This document shows positions 50,575 through 59,992 of a stretch of DNA of 64,000 bases, one piece after another. The translations under genes and the position numbers were made by a program. The stretch is from Natronosalvus caseinilyticus (GTDB taxonomy: Archaea > Halobacteriota > Halobacteria > Halobacteriales > Natrialbaceae). Location of the stretch: contig NZ_CP071596.1 of NCBI RefSeq assembly GCF_017357105.1, positions 496,001 to 560,000 of the forward strand, read 5' to 3'. Every line of letters begins with the position of its first letter. Within the stretch, counting starts at the first letter, position 1. Under the pieces are notes generated by a model. It worked only from the letters and a program-made list of their open reading frames with translations. It was not told where the DNA came from and searched no databases.

Positions 50575-51972
50575 CTACCGATAGGCTTCGAACTCCTCGC
50601 CAAAGACGAGGAAGTAGCCCGTCCCGACGAGGCCGATGACGGTCGCGATGGTGAAGGCGAGGACCGGATCGCCGGTCAGGATCGGCTCCCCCGTCAGGGG
50701 ATTCGACAGCCCCGCCCAGAGGAACCCCCCGAGGGCGGCACTGGGGATCACGATCACGTTCCGCAGGAGGTAGTACGCGCCCGTGACTCGACCCCCAGCG
50801 CCCATCTCGGCGGGGCCGACGATCAGGGCCTTGTGGGCCGGCAGACCCGCGAATCGGAGGCCCGAGAACGCGAACAGGACCGCGAGGACCCCCGCCGTGG
50901 AGAGCGCGCCAACCCCGCCCTCGGGCACCGAGATCAGCATGATCGGGAACACCGCATAGACGAGAAAGCCGAGCGCGACCACCGGCTTCAGTCCCACGTG
51001 CTCGGCGGCCTTCGCGGCCGGGATCATCACCAGCAGGGCGACCGCCATCTCGAGGCTCAGGAGCAATCCGAAGTACGCCTGGGGAGAGAGCGAGTTCCCA
51101 ACGACTGGAACCGACGTCGGGAGCTCGAGACCCACCGCGAGAAAGTCGGTCACGACGAGGACGAAGAAGACGTACACCATCCCGTTGGCGAATCGGACGA
51201 GGGTGTCCCCGACCAGGAGCGGCCGCAGCGGGCCGGGGAGGTTCCGGAGGTCGTCGAGAAGCTGGGAAATGCCCTCGAACTCCTTGCCGAAGGAGTCATC
51301 GCTCGAGTCGTACAGCCGGTGCTGGACGAGGGTCCCAAAGACGCCGAAGGCGACGGCGATGACGAGGATCAGCTGGAAGGCGAAGACCACCTCGTCGCTG
51401 GCGCTGGTGAAGGGGGCGAAGACGAGGGCGGCGATCAGGGGGCCGACGAGGAACGCGGTGCGTCGAAAACTCTCGGTGCTGGCGAATCCCGCCGCCAACT
51501 GTGAGGGCGGGACGGCCTGCTTGACGATGGCGTAGGTGGCCCCGAGGCCGAAGGACTTCCAGGCCTGGGCGAGGATCAGTCCGAGGAAGATGGCGACGAT
51601 GGCGAGGTTGGTAGGGCCGACGGCGACGTCGGCGAGGAGGGGCGCCGCGAGCCAGATCCCGAACCCGACCGTCGCGAGAAAGCCGAACGCGGTGAGCGCG
51701 TACCGCGAGCCGATTCGGTCCGAGATCGCCCCGCCGGGGTAGGGGTAGACGGCGCTGATCACGTTGCCAAAGGTGCCGAAGAGCCCGACGGCGACGCCCG
51801 TCGCCCCCAGCGCGACCATGTACTCGGCCATGTAGCGACTCGTCATCTGGAAGCTCAGGCTGAACGCGAACATGGCGAGCGAGAGGACGATCACGTCTCG
51901 CTCGAGGGCGAAGAACTGGCGCCAGGCGTCGAGCGGATCGGCCGCCTCCGTCTGTGAGTCCTCGAGGCTCAT
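50575..51972 (-). CDS. Major facilitator superfamily transporter
   Basis: 465-aa transporter with twelve predicted helices. Features: FALERDVIVLSLAMFAFSLSFQ at the start, YPYPGGAISDRIGSRYALTAF (the MFS A-motif between helices 2 and 3, GxxxDRxGxR), a long central loop (LYDSSDDSFGKEFEGISQLL) near 225-255 and the second-half A-like motif. The N-terminus is acidic and cytoplasmic. Substrate unknown. It is alone on its strand, divergent from the AstE-like gene. Confidence 0.88.
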   Translation of the reverse strand: MSLEDSQTEAADPLDAWRQFFALERDVIVLSLAMFAFSLSFQMTSRYMAEYMVALGATGVAVGLFGTFGNVISAVYPYPGGAISDRIGSRYALTAFGFLATVGFGIWLAAPLLADVAVGPTNLAIVAIFLGLILAQAWKSFGLGATYAIVKQAVPPSQLAAGFASTESFRRTAFLVGPLIAALVFAPFTSASDEVVFAFQLILVIAVAFGVFGTLVQHRLYDSSDDSFGKEFEGISQLLDDLRNLPGPLRPLLVGDTLVRFANGMVYVFFVLVVTDFLAVGLELPTSVPVVGNSLSPQAYFGLLLSLEMAVALLVMIPAAKAAEHVGLKPVVALGFLVYAVFPIMLISVPEGGVGALSTAGVLAVLFAFSGLRFAGLPAHKALIVGPAEMGAGGRVTGAYYLLRNVIVIPSAALGGFLWAGLSNPLTGEPILTGDPVLAFTIATVIGLVGTGYFLVFGEEFEAYR

Positions 51973-52111
51973 ACGGTCCCGGTTCTGGTTCTACCGCTAT
52001 GGCCATTTCCCTCCTGGCGAGCCGAAATCCGAGCGCCCGGGGCGTCACGCCGTCTCCCGCCCGCACCGAAAGACCGAACCAGTAAAGGCAGGCGGGCGCT
52101 TCCTCGGGCAC

Positions 52112-53077
52112 ATGACGACGACGCTCGGGACGGCGAGCGCGTCACCCGGCGAGATCGACACGGGCCGACTCGAGGTCGGCGAAACCCGAGACGGCAGCCC
52201 GTTCGGCCTCCCGGTCGCCGTGATCAACGGCGCCGAACCGGGGAAGACGCTCTACGTGCAGGCAGCCAGCGACGGCGACGAGTTGAACGGCATCGGCGTG
52301 CTCAGCCGCGCCGTTCCACGGGTCGACCCCACCGACCTGTCGGGAACCATCCTGGCCGTGGGAGTCGTCAACTACCACGCCTTCCAGGTGGCCGAGCACC
52401 GCAACCCGATCGACGACACGAAGATGAACCGGACCTACCCCGGCAACGAGTCGGGCACCTCGAGCGAGCGCATCGCCCACGCCACGTTCCAGATCGCCCG
52501 CGAAGCCGACCTCATCGTGGACCTCCACCAGGGGTCGACCAGCCGCATGATCGACGAGGTGCGGGTCCGCTGTGGTCACCGTCACCGCCTCCACGAGTCG
52601 TGTCTCGAACTCGCGCGCGTGTTCGCCCTCGAGTGCGGTCACATTCTCGACCAGAAAGGCCCCGAGGGACAGCTCGCCCGCGCGGCACCGAACGAGGGCA
52701 TCCCGACGATCGACCCCGAACTCGGCGGAGCCGTCGGCTGGGACGAGGGGAGCATCGAGAAGGGCGTCGCAGGACTGTTCAACGTCCTCCGGTACTACGG
52801 CTTCCTCGAGGACGAAGGCGAACTCGTCGAGCAGACGCGAGCGACCGGGTTCGACCAGTACGGCTCGCCGGTCGGCGGCCTCGTCCGCTTCGAGCCATCG
52901 CTGGGCGAGCGCGTCGCGGCCGGCGACACCCTCTTCGAGGTGACGACGCCCTTCGGCGAGTCGAAGGCGACCGTGACGGCCGACAACGACGGCATCTTCT
53001 GGCGAAGTCGGCGCCTCCCGCAGGTCGCGACCGGCGAGTACGTCTGCTCGGTCGGGACCGACCTCGAGGTGATCTGA
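52112..53077 (+). CDS. Succinylglutamate desuccinylase/aspartoacylase (AstE/AspA)-like protein
   Basis: 321-aa member of the M14-type deacylase family. Strand-loop VQAASDGDELNGIGV is where AspA/AstE proteins have HGxE, but here the His is Asp, while Glu is kept; DLIVDLHQGSTSRM keeps the third ligand His; GVVNYHAFQVAEHRNPIDDTKMNRTYPG is the Arg/Asn substrate-binding region. A C-terminal lipoyl-like barrel (GGLVRFEPSLGERVAAGDTLFEV) follows. One nucleotide separates it from the threonine synthase-like gene, so they form an operon, suggesting a shared amino-acid pathway. Substrate unknown. Confidence 0.82.
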   Translation: MTTTLGTASASPGEIDTGRLEVGETRDGSPFGLPVAVINGAEPGKTLYVQAASDGDELNGIGVLSRAVPRVDPTDLSGTILAVGVVNYHAFQVAEHRNPIDDTKMNRTYPGNESGTSSERIAHATFQIAREADLIVDLHQGSTSRMIDEVRVRCGHRHRLHESCLELARVFALECGHILDQKGPEGQLARAAPNEGIPTIDPELGGAVGWDEGSIEKGVAGLFNVLRYYGFLEDEGELVEQTRATGFDQYGSPVGGLVRFEPSLGERVAAGDTLFEVTTPFGESKATVTADNDGIFWRSRRLPQVATGEYVCSVGTDLEVI

Positions 53078-53078
53078 C

Positions 53079-54188
53079 GTGGGTACACCAAGCGACCTCG
53101 TCTGTCCCGACTGCGGGGCCGAGTACGCCGCCGGCCCGGCCGAGCCCTGGCGCTGTACCTGCGGGCACGGCCTCGAGTTCGCGGCTCGCCCCCACCCCGA
53201 GGGGAACCCGCTCCCGCTCTCCCAGCTCGACACCACCGAGGGGCTGTGGACGTTCTTCGAGTTCCTCCCCATCGAGAAGCACGTGACGTTCCACGAGGGG
53301 TTCACTCCGCTCGTCGACGCTCCCGAGTGGGACGCCCAGTTCAAACTCGAGTACGTCTTCCCCACGGGCTCGTTCAAGGATCGCGGCGCGACGACGACCC
53401 TCTCACGGGCGGTCGAACTCGGCGTCGAGAAGGTCGTCGAGGACTCCTCGGGCAACGCCGGAGCGGCCATCGCGACCTACGCGGCGAAAGCCGGCCTCGA
53501 GGCCGACATCTACGTTCCAGCGGACGTCAAGCAGTCGAAGCTGATGGCGATCCAGCGCGTCGACGCACGCCCCGTCCGCGTCGAAGGGAGTCGCGAGGAC
53601 GTCACGGCGGCCTGTCTCGACGCCGTCGAGCGCGGCGAGGGGTGGTACGCCTCCCACGCTTGGAACCCAGCGTTCTACGCGGGGACGATGACGTTCGCGT
53701 TCGAAATCGCCGCCCAGCGCGGGTGGACCGTCCCGGACGCGCTCGTGCTCCCGATCGGCCACGGAACGCTCTTCCTGGGCGCCTACCGGGGGTTCAAGTT
53801 ACTCAACGACGCCGGGATCGTCGAGTCGATGCCTCGCCTGCTCGGGGCCCAGGCGGCGGGCTACGCACCTATCGTCGCCGCCCTCGGCGGCGACACCACT
53901 GGCGAGGACGGGGAACGAACCGACATCGCCGACGGCATCCAGATCGCCGAACCCGCCCGCGGCACCCAGATCCTCGAGGCCATCGAGGCGACCGACGGCG
54001 ACGCCATCGCGCTTGGGAGCAACGTCCTCGAGACGACCCTGGATCGGCTCCACCGGAACGGCTACTACGTCGAGCCGACGTGCGCGGCGGCCCCGGCGGC
54101 CCTCCGTCGGTACCGCGAGGCGGGCGTCCTGGACGACGACGATGACGTAGTCGTCCCGCTCACAGGAAGTGGGCTGAAGACGATGTAG
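53079..54188 (+). CDS. Threonine synthase-like PLP enzyme
   Basis: 369-aa fold-type II PLP enzyme starting with GTG. N-terminal zinc-ribbon-like part CPDCGAEYAAG ... CTCGHGLEF is followed by the PLP Lys in FPTGSFKDRGATTTLSRA, SSGNAGAAIATYAAKAG, the phosphate loop region LPIGHGTLFLGAYRG (GxGT-like) and VVPLTGSGLKTM at the C-terminus. This is the threonine synthase (ThrC) type layout. It follows the AstE-like gene by 1 nt. Haloarchaea usually have several ThrC paralogues, so this one may act on another substrate; hence no symbol is given. Confidence 0.87.
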   Translation: MGTPSDLVCPDCGAEYAAGPAEPWRCTCGHGLEFAARPHPEGNPLPLSQLDTTEGLWTFFEFLPIEKHVTFHEGFTPLVDAPEWDAQFKLEYVFPTGSFKDRGATTTLSRAVELGVEKVVEDSSGNAGAAIATYAAKAGLEADIYVPADVKQSKLMAIQRVDARPVRVEGSREDVTAACLDAVERGEGWYASHAWNPAFYAGTMTFAFEIAAQRGWTVPDALVLPIGHGTLFLGAYRGFKLLNDAGIVESMPRLLGAQAAGYAPIVAALGGDTTGEDGERTDIADGIQIAEPARGTQILEAIEATDGDAIALGSNVLETTLDRLHRNGYYVEPTCAAAPAALRRYREAGVLDDDDDVVVPLTGSGLKTM

Positions 54189-54332
54189 GATGTGTTCCTG
54201 TGTTCCTGTGTGCCTAGACTCGAGGACCAGCGACTGTCGACTAGCCAGACAACGTCGCACTCGATCGTTCCCGAGAAGTGGGAACCGGCGCGAGAGTCAG
54301 TATCGAGCGACTCTTGAAGAACGGAGATAGAC

Positions 54333-54569
54333 ATGGGGAACCACTACTGGCCGGTCGATGGGGAATCGCCGACGCTCGCGGTCGTACAGGCTGTCGCAGC
54401 CGCTGCGGGCCGTCAGCCGGAGGACCTCGAGCCGCTGTACGACTTCGTCGACGGTGATGCCCTGAACGAGGTTCTCGAGGGTGGTGACGACGTTCGCGTC
54501 CGCTTCGAGTTCGCGGGTTTCGACGTCGACGTGACGCCAGAGGAGGTGTGCCTGACCGAGCGGGTGTAG
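54333..54569 (+). CDS. HalOD1 output-domain protein
   Basis: 78-aa stand-alone HalOD1 domain (halobacterial output domain 1), a small haloarchaeal domain often fused to response regulators. Recognised from SPTLAVVQAVAAAAGRQPED, LEPLYDFVDGDALNEVLE and VRVRFEFAGFDVDVTPEEV. Function in signalling or gene regulation is presumed, not shown. Single gene; no receiver domain is attached. Confidence 0.8.
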   Translation: MGNHYWPVDGESPTLAVVQAVAAAAGRQPEDLEPLYDFVDGDALNEVLEGGDDVRVRFEFAGFDVDVTPEEVCLTERV

Positions 54570-54660
54570 CCTCGATCCCCTCGCGAGCGACGATGCCACG
54601 TCGCCACTTCGATCACGGGCGACGATACCACTTTGAGGGTGCCCCTCGAGTGTCCACGTG

Positions 54661-54873
54661 ATGACGGATTCAGACGAGGCCCGCGTTCCGGTGGAGTGTT
54701 CCGCGTGCGAGACGCGAACCCGCGTGCCGCTGTCGGAACTCGCCGAATCGATCGAGCGTCACAACGAGACCGTTCACGACGGCGAACCGATCGCGGAGGT
54801 CGATCCGGACCTCAAGGCGCAACTGGCCGACCTCGTTGTCGAGGACCTGGGGTTGCTCGAGGACGAGGGTTGA
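54661..54873 (+). CDS. Small CxxC protein
   Basis: 70 aa with one CxxC pair ([17 protein letters not shown]) followed by [15 protein letters not shown] and an acidic helical C-terminus ([17 protein letters not shown]). A GTG directly before the ATG could also start translation. It resembles the many haloarchaeal small CxxC proteins of unknown function; with only one Cys pair, plus His35/His40, it might bind zinc. It precedes pyrG by 79 nt. Confidence 0.7.
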   Translation: MTDSDEARVPVECSACETRTRVPLSELAESIERHNETVHDGEPIAEVDPDLKAQLADLVVEDLGLLEDEG

Positions 54874-54952
54874 TCGGCAGCGGCGACTGCCAGTCCGTGC
54901 CGTGGCAGGTCCGTCCCGAAATGGTTTTGATCCCCTCACCCGGACACTCGGT

Positions 54953-56647
54953 ATGCCGACGGAACCGGACACCCAATACGACTCCTCGCTGGGGAGCAAA
55001 TTCATTTTCGTCACCGGCGGGGTGATGTCAGGCCTCGGGAAGGGAATCACGGCCGCGAGCACCGGCCGGCTTCTGAAGAACGCGGGCTTCGACGTCACCG
55101 CCGTCAAGATCGACCCGTACCTGAACGTCGACGCCGGGACGATGAACCCCTACCAGCACGGAGAGGTGTACGTCCTCAAAGACGGCGGCGAGGTCGACCT
55201 CGACCTCGGGAACTACGAGCGCTTCCTCGGGGTCGACATGCACTCCGATCACAACGTCACCACGGGCAAGACCTACAAGCACGTGATCGAGAAGGAGCGC
55301 GCGGGCGACTACCTGGGCAAGACCGTCCAGATCATCCCCCACATCACCGACGACATCAAGCGCCGCATTCGGGAGGCCGCCGAGGGATCGGACGTCTGTC
55401 TCGTCGAAGTCGGCGGCACGGTCGGCGACATCGAGGGAATGCCCTACCTCGAGGCCTTACGCCAGTTCGCCCACGAGGAACCCGAGGAGAACGTGCTGTT
55501 CGTCCACGTGACCCTGGTTCCGTACTCGAAAAACGGCGAGCAGAAGACCAAGCCGACCCAGCACTCGGTCAAGGAGGTTCGGTCGATCGGCCTCCAGCCA
55601 GACGTGATCGTCGGCCGCTCGGACGACAAACTCGAGCCCAGTACCAAAGAGAAGATCGCCCTCTTCTGTGACATCCCGACCGAGGCCGTCTTCTCGAACC
55701 CCGACGTCGAGGACGTCTATCACGTCCCGCTGGTTGTCGAGGAAGAAGGGTTGGACGAGTACGTCCTCGAGCACTTCGACCTCGCCGACGAGGCGCTCCC
55801 GCCAGGCGAGCGCACTCGCGAGTGGCGCGAGGTCGTCACCACCGAAAAGACCGAGTCAGTCGACATCGCGCTGGTCGGCAAGTACGACCTCGAGGACGCC
55901 TACATGTCGATCCACGAGTCGCTGAAACACGCCGGGTTCGAAATCGGCGCCGAGGTTAACGTCGAGTGGGTGTTCGCCGACGACCTCGCTGACGGCCACG
56001 ACGGCCAGCTCGAGGGCGTCGACGGCGTCGTCGTCCCCGGCGGGTTCGGGATGCGTGGCACCGAGGGCAAGATCGAGGCGATCCGCTACGCCCGCGAGCA
56101 CGACGTGCCCTTCCTCGGGCTCTGTCTGGGCTTCCAGATGGCCGTCGTCGAGTACGCCCGCCACGTCCTCGACCTCGAGAGTGCACACTCGACGGAGATG
56201 GACGCGGAGACGCCCCACCCCGTCATCGACATCCTGCCCGAGCAGTACGAGGTCGAGAACATGGGCGGGACGATGCGTCTGGGCGAACACACGACCGTCA
56301 TCGAGCCCGAGACGCTCGCCTACGAGCTCTACCAGGACACCTCGTGTCAGGAGCGCCACCGCCATCGCTACGAGGTCAACCCCGAGTACTTCGAGGCGTT
56401 CGCGGACGAGCCGCTGACGTTTTCCGGAACGGCAGGGAACCGAATGGAGATCCTCGAACTCGAGGACCACCCGTTCTTCCTGGGCACGCAGTACCACCCC
56501 GAGTACAGTTCCCGACCGGGCGACCCGAGTCCGCCGTTCGTGGGGCTGGTCGAGAGCGTACTCGAGGCGGCTCGAGCCGACGGTGAGGCCCGAACAGATG
56601 ACGCGAATCGGACGGACGACGCGGACGAAACCGAGGTGACCCACTGA
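54953..56647 (+). CDS. pyrG: CTP synthase
   Basis: Converts UTP to CTP with ATP and glutamine. 564 aa from the ATG in [20 protein letters not shown], which places the conserved N-terminus [17 protein letters not shown] correctly. Synthetase part: [47 protein letters not shown]. Glutaminase part from about 300: [13 protein letters not shown], nucleophile Cys in [17 protein letters not shown], and the [15 protein letters not shown] region with His/Glu. All catalytic residues are present. It overlaps guaAb by 1 nt (TGATGG), so the two nucleotide-amination genes are coupled. Confidence 0.97.
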   Translation: MPTEPDTQYDSSLGSKFIFVTGGVMSGLGKGITAASTGRLLKNAGFDVTAVKIDPYLNVDAGTMNPYQHGEVYVLKDGGEVDLDLGNYERFLGVDMHSDHNVTTGKTYKHVIEKERAGDYLGKTVQIIPHITDDIKRRIREAAEGSDVCLVEVGGTVGDIEGMPYLEALRQFAHEEPEENVLFVHVTLVPYSKNGEQKTKPTQHSVKEVRSIGLQPDVIVGRSDDKLEPSTKEKIALFCDIPTEAVFSNPDVEDVYHVPLVVEEEGLDEYVLEHFDLADEALPPGERTREWREVVTTEKTESVDIALVGKYDLEDAYMSIHESLKHAGFEIGAEVNVEWVFADDLADGHDGQLEGVDGVVVPGGFGMRGTEGKIEAIRYAREHDVPFLGLCLGFQMAVVEYARHVLDLESAHSTEMDAETPHPVIDILPEQYEVENMGGTMRLGEHTTVIEPETLAYELYQDTSCQERHRHRYEVNPEYFEAFADEPLTFSGTAGNRMEILELEDHPFFLGTQYHPEYSSRPGDPSPPFVGLVESVLEAARADGEARTDDANRTDDADETEVTH

Positions 56648-57564
56648 TGGTCGACACCGACACCTTCGTTCCCGAAGCAGTCGCAGAGATCGAGGACGAA
56701 ATCGGCGACTCGAACGCCGTCATCGCCCTCTCGGGTGGCGTCGACTCCTCGGTGGCCGCCGCGCTGGCCTACGAGGCCATCGGCGACCGACTCACGCCGG
56801 TCTACGTCGACACCGGCCTGATGCGCAAGGGCGAGACCGACCAGATCCGCGAGACCTTCTCGTTCATGGAGAGTCTCGAGGTCGTCGACGCGAAAGACCG
56901 GTTCCTCGAGGCACTCACCGGCGTCACCGATCCGGAGGAGAAGCGCAAAATTATCGGCGAGCAGTTCATCCGCGAGTTCGAGCGCGAGGCCCGCGAGGCC
57001 GACGCCGACTACCTCGTCCAGGGGACGATCTACCCCGACCGCATCGAGAGCGAGGGCGGGATCAAGTCCCACCACAACGTCGGCGGCCTCCCCGAAGTCG
57101 TCGACTTCGACGGCATCGTCGAACCCGTTCGCGACCTCTACAAGGACGAGGTTCGTGAAGTCGCCCGCCACCTCGGCCTCGACGAACTGGTGGCCGAGCG
57201 GATGCCCTTCCCCGGCCCCGGACTCGCCGTGCGCGTCATCGGCGAGGTCACCGAGGAGAAACTCGAGGTCGCCCGCGACGCCTGTCACGTCGTCGAGAAG
57301 GAACTCGAGGAGTACGACCCCTGGCAGGCGCTCGCCGCGGTCATCGGCAAGGCGACGGGCGTCAAGGGCGACAACCGCGTCCACGGCTGGGTGGTTTCCG
57401 TGCGATCGGTCGAGTCCCGCGACGGCATGACCGCCCGTGCCCAGGAACTCGACTGGGAGACCCTCCAGCGCATCCAGTCGCGGATCACCGGGCAAAACGA
57501 GAACGTCGCGCGCGTCGTCTACGACGTAACGCACAAGCCGCCGGCGACGATCGAGTACGAGTAG
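56647..57564 (+). CDS. guaAb: GMP synthase, ATP-pyrophosphatase subunit B
   Basis: Synthetase half of the archaeal two-subunit GMP synthase: aminates XMP using ammonia from a separate GuaAa glutaminase subunit, which is not in this window. The 305 aa have the P-loop [72 protein letters not shown] and the dimerisation end [27 protein letters not shown]. Complete and typical. Directly coupled to pyrG. Confidence 0.97.
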   Translation: MVDTDTFVPEAVAEIEDEIGDSNAVIALSGGVDSSVAAALAYEAIGDRLTPVYVDTGLMRKGETDQIRETFSFMESLEVVDAKDRFLEALTGVTDPEEKRKIIGEQFIREFEREAREADADYLVQGTIYPDRIESEGGIKSHHNVGGLPEVVDFDGIVEPVRDLYKDEVREVARHLGLDELVAERMPFPGPGLAVRVIGEVTEEKLEVARDACHVVEKELEEYDPWQALAAVIGKATGVKGDNRVHGWVVSVRSVESRDGMTARAQELDWETLQRIQSRITGQNENVARVVYDVTHKPPATIEYE

Positions 57565-57576
57565 CGGGGATTGCGG

Positions 57577-57957
57577 TCAGTTTTCCGGGGTCGATTCGAG
57601 CAACTCGCGCGCCTCCGCCGGCTCCGTTCGGAGGACGACGTCGCCGTTTCGATCGTCGTACTCGACGAGGAGTTCCTCCTCGAGTCACGGCAGGTGATCG
57701 TGGTGGAGCATCGTCTCGAGTCGCTCGACCTCGCGTTCCGAGCGCGTCTCGTCGTCCGAAAGCGCCGCCACCAGTTCCTCCCGGGTGGCTATCTCGCGGT
57801 CGACGAGCAACGACATCACGCGTCGTCGGACGGGATGGCCCAGAACGCCGCTCGATTGAACCAGATACGCGAGAGCGTCGTCGAGAAACCCGGCGATCGC
57901 GAGGGCCGCCTCGGCGAGAATCAGCGTGGCCATGAACGGGGTCGAGCGAGCGTGCAC
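57577..57957 (-). pseudogene. DUF7344-like winged-helix gene with an in-frame stop codon
   Basis: From the start (57957, or ATG at 57933) the frame gives AIAGFLDDALAYLVQSS, GHPVRRRVMSLLVD, REELVAALSDD and LETMLHHDHLP, then TGA (57685-57687), and continues in the same frame with LEEELLVEYDDRNGDVVLRT to a second TGA at 57577. The second part is exactly the expected wing of a haloarchaeal DUF7344 regulator (H-x-H-L-P-x-L-E ... VEYD). A single C-to-T change of a CGA Arg codon explains the stop. Downstream sequence has kept its frame and meaning, so the event is recent or a sequencing error; readthrough is less likely. Confidence 0.8.
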
Positions 57958-58098
57958 AAAAGAGTTCTCGTGGTTCGAGCGGAGAGTCCGGGCAGCTGTC
58001 GTTCCGAGTCCGAGCCGATTCTTCGCTCGAGTCGGTAGACGCGCACCTCAAGCGGACGTTCGTCCGTCGTTCGCCTCTTATTCGCCCCTATTCGCCTC

Positions 58099-58503
58099 CT
58101 ACGAACGATCCTCCGCCTCGAGCACCGATTCGTACAGGTCGAGGCGCCACGTCGGGACGACGAGTTCCTCCGTTTGATTGTAGACGAGGAGTCCGTACTC
58201 CTCGAGCAACGGGAGGTGCGTCCGGCGCAGTGAGACGTGGACGCGCTGGCGGAGCTGGTGAATCGTCGTCTCGACCGTCGGCTCGTGTTCGTCGTCGGCG
58301 AGCCAGCCGATCAGCGTGTGGACGTCGAGTGCCGTTCCCGCATCGAGCAGGTGCTCGAGAAGCGTCCGGCGACGGTCCGACGACAGCACGCGAGCGACTT
58401 CGGTGCGAGCGAGCGTGTCGCGATTGCCGGCGCCGGGGTGCGTAGCGGCGGTCGAGCCGTGATCACTCGGGTTCGCCGATTTGGTCGGAACGCGGAACGT
58501 CAT
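58099..58503 (-). CDS. DUF7344-type winged-helix regulator
   Basis: 134 aa starting MTFRVPTKSANPSDHGSTAA. The domain runs from about 42: VLSSDRRRTLLEHLLDAGTA, VHTLIGWLADDE, TIHQLRQRVHVSLRRTHLPL and LEEYGLLVYNQTEELVVPTWR, an ArsR-like winged helix typical of DUF7344 proteins. It is close in layout to the broken gene just downstream (57577-57957) but not a duplicate. A TATA-like element 28 nt upstream suggests a nearly leaderless transcript. Target unknown. Confidence 0.8.
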   Translation of the reverse strand: MTFRVPTKSANPSDHGSTAATHPGAGNRDTLARTEVARVLSSDRRRTLLEHLLDAGTALDVHTLIGWLADDEHEPTVETTIHQLRQRVHVSLRRTHLPLLEEYGLLVYNQTEELVVPTWRLDLYESVLEAEDRS

Positions 58504-58530
58504 GGGTGATAACCACTCACTGGAATAGTA

Positions 58531-58540
58531 CGTATAAAGC
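58531..58540 (-). promoter_or_regulatory. Probable TATA box of the DUF7344 gene
   Basis: Minus strand GCTTTATACG ends 28 nt before the ATG at 58503, so transcription should start within a few nucleotides of the start codon, as for leaderless haloarchaeal mRNAs. Confidence 0.5.
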
Positions 58541-58782
58541 GGCGTAGTCGTTTCGTCGTTCGTCACCGATCGCAACTCGGTCGAATCGTTTAGCCGGCGG
58601 TAAAATGATATTACTCGCTGCAAGGACCCGTTCGACGGACCGTTGCCACACGTGAAAATCGGTCCGTCGATCGTAAATTCGGGCTGAATTCGACTCGAGT
58701 ACCACGAACGCTGATCGGTTATCTCGAGGGTAAGCGAACGGTCGCTGGCGTCATGCGGGTGTCGTTGCGAACGACAGACGAA

Positions 58783-59175
58783 TCAGGTGGGCGCCGTCCC
58801 GAGTAACAACCAGAGGTTCAAGATCGTGAACCCGACGATGACGGCGACGGTGTAGTACGCCACCGCGACCAGCGCCGCGAGTTTGTAGTCCAGGTCGTAG
58901 ACGATCAGGATCGCGGTGTAGGCGACGGCGACCATGAACGGAACGACCACCAGCGGGCCCCACCGCTGGAGGATGACCGAGACGAGCGCCAGTACTGGCC
59001 CAATGGTGAACGCGCGTTTGACCGGGACCGTCCCGAGCACGTATCGGGCGGCGATGTGGAGCGTGACGCCGTAGAAGACCGTCGCCAGCAGGAAGGTCCC
59101 GAGATACGCCAGGGGGCCACCTCCGGCCGGATCGATCCCGCCGGGGACCTGGGCGAGAAACGGTTGAGCGTGCAT
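58783..59175 (-). CDS. Four-helix membrane protein of unknown function
   Basis: 130 aa, almost entirely hydrophobic: a short N-terminus (MHAQPFLAQVPGGIDPAGGG), then helices YLGTFLLATVFYGVTLHIAA, FTIGPVLALVSVIL, VVVPFMVAVAYTAILIVYDL and LVAVAYYTVAVIVGFTILNL. No enzyme or transport motif is seen. It lies 93 nt downstream of the tbp stop on the same strand. It resembles conserved haloarchaeal membrane proteins without assigned function. Confidence 0.75.
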   Translation of the reverse strand: MHAQPFLAQVPGGIDPAGGGPLAYLGTFLLATVFYGVTLHIAARYVLGTVPVKRAFTIGPVLALVSVILQRWGPLVVVPFMVAVAYTAILIVYDLDYKLAALVAVAYYTVAVIVGFTILNLWLLLGTAPT

Positions 59176-59268
59176 ACTCGAGAGACGATGTCACGCGGTT
59201 TGTGTGTGCTGAATTCGCGTCGCTCGATGGAGAGATTCGATCGAAAATCGGGTTCGCGAGTCGGACCG

Positions 59269-59829
59269 CTACTCGAGCAGGCCGAGGTCCTCGAGGCGGG
59301 AGACGATCTTGTCGACGGCGTGTTCCGCGTCGGCCGGTTTCTTCCCGCCGGTGATGACGAGTTTGCCCGAACCGAACAGCAGCGCCACCACTTCCGGTTC
59401 GTCGAGGCGGTAGACCAGGCCGGGGAACTGCTCGGGTTCGTACTCGATGTTCTCGAGGCCGAGACCGATAGCGATCGCGTTGAGATTGAGATTGCGGCCG
59501 AGGTCAGCCGAGGTGACGATGTTCTGGACGACGATTTCCGGATCCTCGTTCACCTGAATCTGGAGTTCGCGAAGTTTGTCGAAGACGATCCGCAGACTCT
59601 CGTGGACGTCGTCGGTGCTCTTCGCGCCGGTACAGACGATTTTCCCCGAGCGGAAGATCAGCGCGGCGGATTTCGGATTCTGGGTTCGGTAGACGAGACC
59701 GGGAAACTGCTCGGGGTCGTAGTCGGCCCCCTCGAGGTCCATCGCGACACTCTGGAGGTCGAGTTCTTGCCCGATGCCGGTCGACGCCACCACGTTTTCG
59801 ATGTTGATGGTGTCCTTCGGATCCGTCAT
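59269..59829 (-). CDS. tbp: TATA-binding protein
   Basis: General transcription factor that binds the TATA box and recruits TFB and RNA polymerase. The 186 aa form two direct repeats of about 90 residues: IENVVASTGIGQELDL / VQNIVTSADLGRNLNL; YDPEQFPGLVYRTQNPKSAA / YEPEQFPGLVYRLDEPEVVA; FRSGKIVCTGAKSTDD / FGSGKLVITGGKKPAD, as in all archaeal TBPs. Length and composition match the TbpE type found in all haloarchaea. It is divergent from the trmG10 gene, and TATA elements lie just upstream. Confidence 0.98.
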   Translation of the reverse strand: MTDPKDTINIENVVASTGIGQELDLQSVAMDLEGADYDPEQFPGLVYRTQNPKSAALIFRSGKIVCTGAKSTDDVHESLRIVFDKLRELQIQVNEDPEIVVQNIVTSADLGRNLNLNAIAIGLGLENIEYEPEQFPGLVYRLDEPEVVALLFGSGKLVITGGKKPADAEHAVDKIVSRLEDLGLLE

Positions 59830-59847
59830 AAGTCGCTTAAAAAGACG

Positions 59848-59865
59848 TATTTAAGGTTTATAAAG
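59848..59865 (-). promoter_or_regulatory. TATA elements upstream of tbp
   Basis: On the minus strand CTTTATAAA (59857-59865) is followed by CTTAAATAC (59847-59855), both TATA-like and 19-36 nt before the tbp ATG at 59829. The closer one would give a leaderless transcript. TBP may bind its own promoter here, which would allow autoregulation (inference). Confidence 0.5.
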
Positions 59866-59992
59866 CTTGGTACTGCGTGCTGATTTGTCCGGTTCTTTGA
59901 GTGTGTCAGACGAGTGGATGACGTTCCTGGTCAAAAAATCGCCCGGGAGCGGACCGACAGTATCATTGCTCGTCCAGCGTCACTCGAGACAC

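Noticed and set aside
54189-54332. Repeated TGTGTTCCTG near 54190 as an RNA element
   Set aside because: There are only two short tandem copies with no recognisable structure or conservation to support it.
57685-57687. TGA as selenocysteine in the DUF7344 gene
   Set aside because: Haloarchaea are not known to use selenocysteine, no insertion element is seen, and the position is a variable or Arg site rather than a Cys.
59867-59992. Longer N-terminus for the tRNA G10 methyltransferase
   Set aside because: The upstream codons lack similarity to the family, while the GTG at 59993 gives the conserved first residues (Y-L-L-E-x-G-G-E-D-D).
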